A DNA stretch of 10,870 bases, from contig JAGBRZ010000046.1 of assembly GCA_017632155.1 (NCBI GenBank), forward strand, positions 1-10,870, read 5' to 3'. The notes below the pieces were generated by a model. It was given only the letters and a program-made list of their open reading frames with translations, searched no databases and was not told where the DNA came from. Position 1 is the first letter of the stretch. Each line of letters opens with the position of its first letter. Both the position numbers and the translations under genes were made by a program. Source of the stretch: Clostridia bacterium (GTDB lineage: Bacteria > Bacillota_A > Clostridia > Oscillospirales > CAG-272). Positions 5,775-10,870 of this stretch are shown here, piece by piece.

Positions 5775-6345
5775 CTTTATACCTCCATATAAATCCATTC
5801 GCTGTCTTGCGATAGCCTTTACAACAAGCCTTCACATGGCTTGCATCAAACCCATATCTTCCCGTTTCCCATGCACTACCAAACTCACGAATAAAAGTCC
5901 CGTCCGTTAAATACTGATTGACGGGCTTTCTCAATTCTGGATGCAACTTGTAATATCGCGTTATACGCTCGCTCTGATCTTTCCTGTTTTGAGGCTTCTC
6001 AAAAAATTCAATGTGTGATTTTTTTAGCTTCTGACGAGCATCCTCCGATATCGTCCAACCATCCTTGCCACCAGAGTTATGGTTATAACCATGCTCGGGA
6101 TTCATTGAGTCATACTTTTGGATTGTTGCCTTCTCTGTGTTTGATGCTTCTTCTTTTGTCAATCCATCGGCAATTATTAAATGATCGAAGCATTCCCAGC
6201 CGAACTTTTCTATGGCCTCGCCAAACGGTTGAGACTTATATTTTACCGTGCCCGCCCATCGGCGGCATGCGTTCGATGTCATTCCGAAATACACCTTTCC
6301 ATCAATTCGATTGCGATGGATATATACACAATACTTTTTACCCAT
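5755..6345 (-). CDS. GIY-YIG homing-type endonuclease with NUMOD DNA-binding motifs
   Basis: This 196-residue protein is a free-standing GIY-YIG nuclease. Residues 1-90 hold the catalytic domain: CVYIH (6-10) and VYFGMT (18-23) are the GIY and YIG strands, Arg28/Arg29 fit the catalytic Arg, Glu71 fits the metal-binding Glu, and GYNHN follows at 86-90. Residues 96-111 (GWTISEDARQKLKKSH) resemble a NUMOD3 DNA-binding motif. Residues 143-189 resemble NUMOD1 (IENR1), with YLTDGTFIREFGSAWETGRY followed by HVKACCKGYRKTANGFIWRY. Together these are typical of mobile endonucleases that bind and cut a neighbouring target. It starts four bases after the portal stop, with a weak GGGTGA site, and its last 20 bases overlap the protease gene. 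The gene looks more A/T-rich than its neighbours, consistent with insertion. It interrupts the usual portal-protease adjacency and is unlikely to be structural. Confidence 0.92.
   Translation of the reverse strand: MGKKYCVYIHRNRIDGKVYFGMTSNACRRWAGTVKYKSQPFGEAIEKFGWECFDHLIIADGLTKEEASNTEKATIQKYDSMNPEHGYNHNSGGKDGWTISEDARQKLKKSHIEFFEKPQNRKDQSERITRYYKLHPELRKPVNQYLTDGTFIREFGSAWETGRYGFDASHVKACCKGYRKTANGFIWRYKDEGKAV
5781..5786 (-). promoter_or_regulatory. Ribosome binding site of the prohead protease, inside the endonuclease gene
   Basis: GGAGGT on the minus strand lies six bases (ATAAAG) before the ATG at 5774. It decides the protease start in favour of MKVKQF over the upstream in-frame ATG at 5798. 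It is within the coding frame of the GIY-YIG gene, whose last codons therefore double as translation signal for the protease. Confidence 0.8.
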
Positions 6346-6349
6346 AATG

Positions 6350-8320
6350 TCACCCAGCCGTGATAATTACTTCACATGAGCAGTTACACCCACAACTTTC
6401 ATCGGGACTCAATGCCGAATCATCCCCGGGCCATCTTGCTCCATTGCTGAACGTGTCATCTATTCCGACAACTTCGCCATTCATCATCGCATGGCTTGTC
6501 CTTGCGTTTGCTCCTGTCACCCATTCCTTCTGGATGGTCTTGGAATAGCCCCCGCGCTTTGCTTGATTGCATAACTCGATCATGCCCCAACCGGCTACAC
6601 ACGTTGCCAAGGCTTTGCCGTAGACATTCGCATCAAATCCGGCACGTTTCTCCATAACATCAGCGGGAGTCCTGACTTCTTCGTCTTCCTCGGCCTCTTC
6701 CTGTGCACGGAGAGCTTTGTCGATGTCTCGCTTCGTCTTAACATTTATAGCGTGAGCTCTGCCGCTTGCTAACGCTTTGAGATAGTTGCGCGTGACCTTC
6801 TTGTCGTATTCCGTCCCGAGCTTCCTTGCCGTGCTCATTCCGTGAGCATCAGCCACCTGTTCAACAACGGGCTGAAGGTCTGCAGCAAGTTCATCATCCC
6901 AGCGTTCCTCGTCCCACCAATCAGCTTTTGCTCCGAGCTTCGGCAGGATCGACTTCGCTTGCCTATCAAAAAAGCGGCTCAACACCTTTGAGACCGCTTC
7001 GTCTTCTTCTCTTTCACTCATGCCCTTGATTCTGACCGCTTCGGACTTCCGCCTCATCTTCACGGGCTCCGTGGTCATCGGCTCCTGCTCGTCCATGTGC
7101 GTATCTGTCGGGCTTGCCTGACCACCCTCAACCACATTAAGCGGAACAATAAGCTCGTCACCACCCTCGATAGGCGGCAGATTATAATCAGCTCTTGCCT
7201 CGTTCCTTGTGAGCCAAGGACCACCAACAGAGCTCTGTATGATGCCCGCACGTTCCTCGAACGAGCCTTTGAGCTTTTCTGTCAAGTCAAACTCGACATA
7301 AGTGTTCGCATCAGCTCCGATCATTGGCAGCAGGAAGTCGTTGAATCTCTGCTGAAGCATCTGCAAGTCAGGCCCCAGACATTCAGCATAAAGAGCTCTC
7401 GCATTGTCCCTCGCACTCGCATAGGTCTGTGTGCCTGTGTGCCATATAAGCGCGGGATTGATTCGATAAGCAGCCGCAACCGCTTCTCTTGAGAGCTGTA
7501 TCGACTCCGCCCATTGCTGTTCCTTGAAACTCGTCTGGAACGGCTTAATCTCCATGCCGTCCTCCATGAGAGGAATTGAGCCCGCCTTTGCTCCATCGGG
7601 TCCCCATGCTTCACGGAACGCTTCGACAAAACGCTTCTTCGTCTCGTTGTCCCACGGCTGCACATCCTTCGGCCTTAAGATTTGAGCATTAAGTCGCCCA
7701 GAACTATGCCAGAGCTGCTTGCGGAACCTGCCCGCCTCAATCTGCTCCTGCAAGGTCTGTCGGAGTCCCGATATCGGTGAGAGATAGCCTCCCGGATTGC
7801 CCGGTGAGTATGTCTTAAACTGTACGAACTCCTCTTTCGGGATTTCCGTCACGAGTCCGTTGGTTGTCGAGACTCTGATCGCGTTTGGAGCGTAAACATT
7901 ACCACCAACCGTGGTCTGCACCCATTCAGACGGAATGATTAAAAGCTGGTAGCCTGTCTCATTCTCTGCATCAGGTGTAACCCAAACGTAAACACAACCG
8001 AACACGTAATACTCTGTAGCCACCGCACGGATGAACTCGAAGCAGGTCTGGTAATCGTTAGGCTTCCAGAGCACCCTTGCGGCTGTTGAGTTTCTGTCAC
8101 GCTTCCTGTCCGTCTCTCCGTCTCTCTTGTAGACCTTGAGCGGTAACTGTGCGATTGAACTCGCCAAATAATTGACGACCGCCTGCAGGTTGTCCTGTGA
8201 CTGATAGAGTGCTTTTGCGGTATAGTTGAGCACCGATGTCGGAGCATCCGAGCCGAGTGATATCTGAATCACGTTGTTCGGCCTTATCAAATTCCGCAGT
8301 CTTTCAAAAATCGAAGGCAT
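6350..8320 (-). CDS. Portal protein fused to a minor-head-protein-like (Mu gpF type) C-terminal domain
   Basis: This is a 656-residue HK97-type portal, the dodecameric ring through which DNA is packaged and to which the tail attaches. Residues 1-400 are the portal domain, with AVVNYLASSIAQLPLKVYKR (47-66), FEFIRAVATEYYVFGCVYVW (94-113), HSSGRLNAQIL (205-215) and REAVAAAYRINPALIWHTGT (278-297). The last of these is the typical 'R..IA.AF.VPP.LIG' region. Residues 400-440 are a polar linker. Residues 440-656 form a second domain with helices and the C-terminal stretch VTGANARTSHAMMNGEVV, PGDD and ESCGCNCSCEV, resembling the Mu gpF-like head morphogenesis motif (W...D.R.R.SH...G and C.C). Portals without this extension are usually about 400-450 residues. 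Its start has GGGAG at 8334-8330, inside the end of the preceding glycosyltransferase gene. Confidence 0.92.
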   Translation of the reverse strand: MPSIFERLRNLIRPNNVIQISLGSDAPTSVLNYTAKALYQSQDNLQAVVNYLASSIAQLPLKVYKRDGETDRKRDRNSTAARVLWKPNDYQTCFEFIRAVATEYYVFGCVYVWVTPDAENETGYQLLIIPSEWVQTTVGGNVYAPNAIRVSTTNGLVTEIPKEEFVQFKTYSPGNPGGYLSPISGLRQTLQEQIEAGRFRKQLWHSSGRLNAQILRPKDVQPWDNETKKRFVEAFREAWGPDGAKAGSIPLMEDGMEIKPFQTSFKEQQWAESIQLSREAVAAAYRINPALIWHTGTQTYASARDNARALYAECLGPDLQMLQQRFNDFLLPMIGADANTYVEFDLTEKLKGSFEERAGIIQSSVGGPWLTRNEARADYNLPPIEGGDELIVPLNVVEGGQASPTDTHMDEQEPMTTEPVKMRRKSEAVRIKGMSEREEDEAVSKVLSRFFDRQAKSILPKLGAKADWWDEERWDDELAADLQPVVEQVADAHGMSTARKLGTEYDKKVTRNYLKALASGRAHAINVKTKRDIDKALRAQEEAEEDEEVRTPADVMEKRAGFDANVYGKALATCVAGWGMIELCNQAKRGGYSKTIQKEWVTGANARTSHAMMNGEVVGIDDTFSNGARWPGDDSALSPDESCGCNCSCEVIITAG

Positions 8321-8326
8321 TTTTCT

Positions 8327-9100
8327 TTACTCCCTTATCATTTTGCGCTTGATAAAAGCGATTCGCCTTTCAATGGCTTCTTTCGCATAGTCATGAATCA
8401 AGCTGTCTTTTTTACGCATCAACATAGCGATTTCAAGATACCAACCGCTTCGATACATAACGCTTTGTGTATTCGTTGTGCATGAGCCGTCTCGCACTAA
8501 CCACTCAACACAATCCTCTTTAACGGCTGAAGCCGTCTCGCATACATCCATCTGACAGATATGCTGAAAGCAATCATCTATCACCAACCCCAACGGAAAC
8601 TCCACGCACTTCTCCGTCTTGACGGCTTTGCTCCAAGGCATACCGCCCTTGATGTCGAGGCAGATATCAGCCGGAGTGATATCGTCACTATATCTATCAT
8701 GATGATTTCCTCGCATTCCCGTACTCAATGCCGTCTTGATGTAGTTCATACGGATAACATCAGGCATATCATGAGCAACCGCATTGTCGTGAATCCGCTG
8801 GAAAACATCATCATCTATCAAGATGTCATCGTCATCGAGCCACAACGTATAAGCATCGCCCTTGTAGAACTCCATCCCTTTATTCCGGGCTCCTGCGGCA
8901 TAACCTTTTGACTCAACCTGCACCGCCTTATCGGGCTTGAGCTTCTTAACGATGTCCCATGTGTCATCCGTGCTCAAATCATCCACAATCACAAGATGAT
9001 AGTCCGTAAATGTCTGCCGTCTAATGCAATCGACCATCCTCGGAAGGAACCGCCCTCCATTATATGTCGGTATGATCACTCGGAAAAATCTATCTTTCAT
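8327..9100 (-). CDS. Family 2 (GT-A) glycosyltransferase
   Basis: This 257-residue cytoplasmic enzyme is a GT2-type glycosyltransferase that would move a sugar from a nucleotide-sugar donor; donor and acceptor cannot be read from sequence. It has VIIPTYNGG (8-16), IVDDLSTDDT (38-47) with the nucleotide-binding Asp, AARNKGME (69-76, 'GARN.G' type), LWLDDDD (86-92) as the metal-binding DxD, and GLVIDDCFQH (171-180), corresponding to the acidic catalytic-base region. There is no membrane segment. I chose the ATG at 9100, which follows a GGCGGG Shine-Dalgarno and overlaps the upstream gene by 11 bases. An in-frame ATG at 9130 would add ten residues and lies before this Shine-Dalgarno. It forms a pair with the upstream Stealth-type transferase and precedes the portal gene by six bases, so it belongs to the late operon. 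Confidence 0.93.
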   Translation of the reverse strand: MKDRFFRVIIPTYNGGRFLPRMVDCIRRQTFTDYHLVIVDDLSTDDTWDIVKKLKPDKAVQVESKGYAAGARNKGMEFYKGDAYTLWLDDDDILIDDDVFQRIHDNAVAHDMPDVIRMNYIKTALSTGMRGNHHDRYSDDITPADICLDIKGGMPWSKAVKTEKCVEFPLGLVIDDCFQHICQMDVCETASAVKEDCVEWLVRDGSCTTNTQSVMYRSGWYLEIAMLMRKKDSLIHDYAKEAIERRIAFIKRKMIRE

Positions 9101-9983
9101 ATTTGCCCGCCTTTGGTAGTCTTTTTTCAAAACTGCGGCTCATAACCTCAACCGCTTCATCGTATTTATCTGCAGGGAGTTCTCCTGCATCGTTTACACA
9201 TAAAATATCTATGTCCAAATCATCGATTAGCCCTTGAATTACATCGAGGGTAGAATTTATCCTCTCGTATCGAAACGAGGCTCTAAACGGTTTAAAACTC
9301 TTTGTGTATAAGGCAAAGTAGTTATATATATATCCCGTCACGTTCCACGCATGGCGCTTCGGAGTGATTGTCGGCAGGATCATGTCACCACAGAGCCGTC
9401 CAACTTCTTTCATGTGCTGGACTCGGATGCCCTTCATGCAATGCTGTGGCTTTAACAGAATCCACGGATCAGTTCGTTCTACACCCAGCGCATCGGCAAT
9501 CATGTCCATGCCGTTCCGGCAATTCCGTCTGAATGTGTTCTGAAGATGATAATCTGACTCGTTGAAAGTCAGTCGAGGCAGGTCTCCGTCCCAAAAATCA
9601 TCTTCAGTCAACGGATTCAGCGCAAAAAAGTCATCATTTCCGTAGATAAACCGCTCCGACAGCCCATCAAGCCGCCACAAAAACGACTCAATGGCTGAAC
9701 TACTGAACGTGGGCAAGTATTCCGCAGGAATAAAGTCCTTGTGCTCAACAATCCGCACATTGTCACGGTTGACCCACGCAGGAACCTGCGACTCTGTGCT
9801 TACAATCAGCACAATGCGGTCTATAAATGGCATATTTGCAGAAATCCCGCGAAAAGCGAACTTTAATGTCTCAAAACTGCGGTATCTGCTTTCGTCAAAC
9901 GCGGCTCTTCCGTATCTGCTCCAATACTGATCCCGCCAAACAGGATCAGAGCCGTCAACGTATGGCAAAACATAATCCATCAT
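9090..9983 (-). CDS. Stealth-family sugar-phosphate transferase (capsule phosphotransferase type)
   Basis: This 297-residue protein has all four conserved regions of the Stealth family. CR1 is YVLPYVDGSDPVW (4-16). CR2 spans about 35-130, with RSFETLKFAFRGI, IVLIVSTESQVPAWV, LPTFSSSAIESF, and FIYGNDDFF with NDD at 116-118. CR3 is LLKPQHCMKGI (176-186) and CR4 is CVNDAG to LPKAGKYE (262-296). Known members transfer hexose-1-phosphate, such as GlcNAc-1-P, from a nucleotide-sugar to a glycan and often build capsular polysaccharides. The first ATG overlaps the terminase stop by four bases (ATGA). The frame stays open for 32 more codons upstream, but CR1 begins immediately after the ATGATG, so this start is the sensible one. 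The protein is full-length with no missing key residues, so it is not decaying. Substrate is unknown. Confidence 0.93.
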   Translation of the reverse strand: MMDYVLPYVDGSDPVWRDQYWSRYGRAAFDESRYRSFETLKFAFRGISANMPFIDRIVLIVSTESQVPAWVNRDNVRIVEHKDFIPAEYLPTFSSSAIESFLWRLDGLSERFIYGNDDFFALNPLTEDDFWDGDLPRLTFNESDYHLQNTFRRNCRNGMDMIADALGVERTDPWILLKPQHCMKGIRVQHMKEVGRLCGDMILPTITPKRHAWNVTGYIYNYFALYTKSFKPFRASFRYERINSTLDVIQGLIDDLDIDILCVNDAGELPADKYDEAVEVMSRSFEKRLPKAGKYER

Positions 9984-10870
9984 GCGAACACCAGCTCCGA
10001 TCCGCTCGCATACGAGCTCTCGTATATCTTCTTCGAGCCTGTCTGAATCCTTGTTGCCGCTGAAAATGCCATGATGCAAGCTATCAACGGGGCAGGATCA
10101 TCTGGGCTCTTAACCCTATCAGGGAGACTCACACCGCCCCCAAGGTTCCTCAACTGCATCGTCTTGCCCGGAGCATCAAGCACCGGCTGTGACAAGTGGA
10201 ACACTTTAACCCCGCCAAGAGGTGTCTCGCCATACTTAAGCGGAGCACTTGCGGCTATCGCATCAAAAAAGCGGCCCCATCCCGCAGGAAGTTCACCGCC
10301 CTCTATCGCTATTCGCTCAACGTTCTTAATTGTGCATATTTGCTCGGCTAATCCACATACGGGACAGCCACGGCCTTGAAATGCAAGATTTGTCTTGCCC
10401 TTTGCCGACCAATCTTCAAACCACTTATAAGCCCATTCCGTCCCGATCTGCCTCTTAATGACCTCGATGTGATAATTCCCATCTTCACGCATTCCGCAAG
10501 CCGCTATCGAGCACCACCGTCTATCCTGCGACAAGTCTATGCCGAAATATATCTCCGACTCGGGAGCTATCTGCGACTCATCATCGAGACAAGCATCCCA
10601 AGCACCATCCGGGAACGGCTGTGGCAATATCGTCTCAACCTGCTGACACATACATTCCGACCGAAACTTATTCTCGGGGAATGTCGCCCTGTTTGAGAGG
10701 AGGGCCCGCTCTGTTAAGAAACCATACCCCAAAGCGGGATTCGCTTGAGCGAGCGCCTCCATGTCATCCGTAGCTGAACCTTCGGGAGCTGACCACTCAA
10801 AGAAGCCGACCGACTCCATGCTTTGACCGCCTCCGAAGTCCTTATCTTCTCCGAGAGCATGTGCTCGGAG
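9980..10870 (-). CDS. Terminase large subunit, C-terminal part (cut by window edge)
   Basis: The visible 296 residues are the end of the packaging ATPase-nuclease. The frame is open to the window edge, where it reads LRAHALGEDKDFGGGQSMES. The first ATG seen at 10819 is internal. Next come FFEWSAPEGSATDDMEALAQ and ANPALGYGFLTERAL, the region that follows the ATPase domain. The RNase H-like nuclease domain begins at EIYFGIDLSQDRRW, whose Asp in GIDLS fits the first catalytic acid. It continues through FQGRGCPVCGLAEQI, EGGELPAGWGRFFDAI and VFHLSQPVLDAPG to DRVKSPDDPAPLIACIMAFS, whose DD fits the last catalytic acid. This layout matches terminases of siphoviruses with HK97-like heads. The N-terminal Walker A and B motifs lie outside the window. 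Its TGA overlaps the ATG of the Stealth gene. Confidence 0.92.
   Translation of the reverse strand, partial: LRAHALGEDKDFGGGQSMESVGFFEWSAPEGSATDDMEALAQANPALGYGFLTERALLSNRATFPENKFRSECMCQQVETILPQPFPDGAWDACLDDESQIAPESEIYFGIDLSQDRRWCSIAACGMREDGNYHIEVIKRQIGTEWAYKWFEDWSAKGKTNLAFQGRGCPVCGLAEQICTIKNVERIAIEGGELPAGWGRFFDAIAASAPLKYGETPLGGVKVFHLSQPVLDAPGKTMQLRNLGGGVSLPDRVKSPDDPAPLIACIMAFSAATRIQTGSKKIYESSYASGSELVFA

Noticed and set aside
9984..10079. N-terminal extension of the Stealth gene upstream of the ATGATG
   Set aside because: These 32 codons lie wholly inside the terminase gene, are unlike any Stealth N-terminus, and CR1 starts right after the ATG that overlaps the terminase stop.
10330..10440. 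CPVC motif in the terminase as a possible zinc knuckle
   Set aside because: Only one CxxC is clear, with one further nearby Cys. The surrounding QGRG.PV.GL..QI wording is normal for this terminase group, so no special metal site is claimed.
1..10870. CRISPR array, tRNA genes, insertion sequence ends, attachment sites, internal promoters
   Set aside because: I found no regularly spaced repeats, cloverleaf sequence, terminal inverted repeats with a transposase, or a gap long enough for a convincing promoter. The only non-structural insertions are the glycan cassette and the GIY-YIG gene.

Overview
The window is a stretch of a tailed-phage or prophage late operon, read entirely on the minus strand, so the gene order runs from high to low coordinates. 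The gene set is that of an HK97-type siphovirus: terminase, portal, HK97-family prohead protease, major capsid protein, connectors, tail tube, a frameshifted tail chaperone and a tape measure protein. Shine-Dalgarno sequences of the GGAGG(T) type precede most starts, and base composition is moderate. This fits a Firmicutes host, perhaps a gut or rumen Clostridia member, but that is inference. No integrase, repressor, attachment site, tRNA or host gene is present, so temperate versus lytic cannot be decided.

Layout from the upstream end: (1) C-terminal part of the large terminase, cut by the window edge (10870-9980). (2) A two-gene glycan cassette: a Stealth-family sugar-phosphate transferase (9983-9090) and a family 2 glycosyltransferase (9100-8327), joined by ATGA or short overlaps to each other and to the terminase. 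(3) A portal protein with a C-terminal minor-head-protein-like domain (8320-6350). (4) A GIY-YIG homing-type endonuclease (6345-5755) whose 3' end contains the ribosome binding site and start of the protease gene. (5) Prohead protease (5774-5046) and major capsid protein (5041-3941). (6) A GC-rich UUCG hairpin and a 51-residue small ORF (3897-3742). (7) Head-tail adaptor, head closure protein, HK97 gp10-like protein, tail terminator and tail tube (3745-1600). (8) The tail assembly chaperone pair, G and G-T, joined by a -1 ribosomal frameshift with a slippery heptamer and a downstream hairpin. (9) The N-terminal 299 residues of the tape measure protein (899-1), cut by the window edge.

Genes are packed with overlaps or gaps of a few bases. 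The largest non-coding gap is 43 bases, between the capsid gene and the small ORF, and it holds the hairpin. No stretch of 300 bases lacks a gene and I see no convincing internal promoter, so transcription probably enters from a late promoter outside the window.

Most of the module is standard virion assembly. The unusual parts are the sugar-transfer cassette inside the packaging and head block, the endonuclease insertion, and the clear frameshift signal. The cassette could decorate the virion or change host surface polysaccharide late in infection; the sequence does not decide between these.
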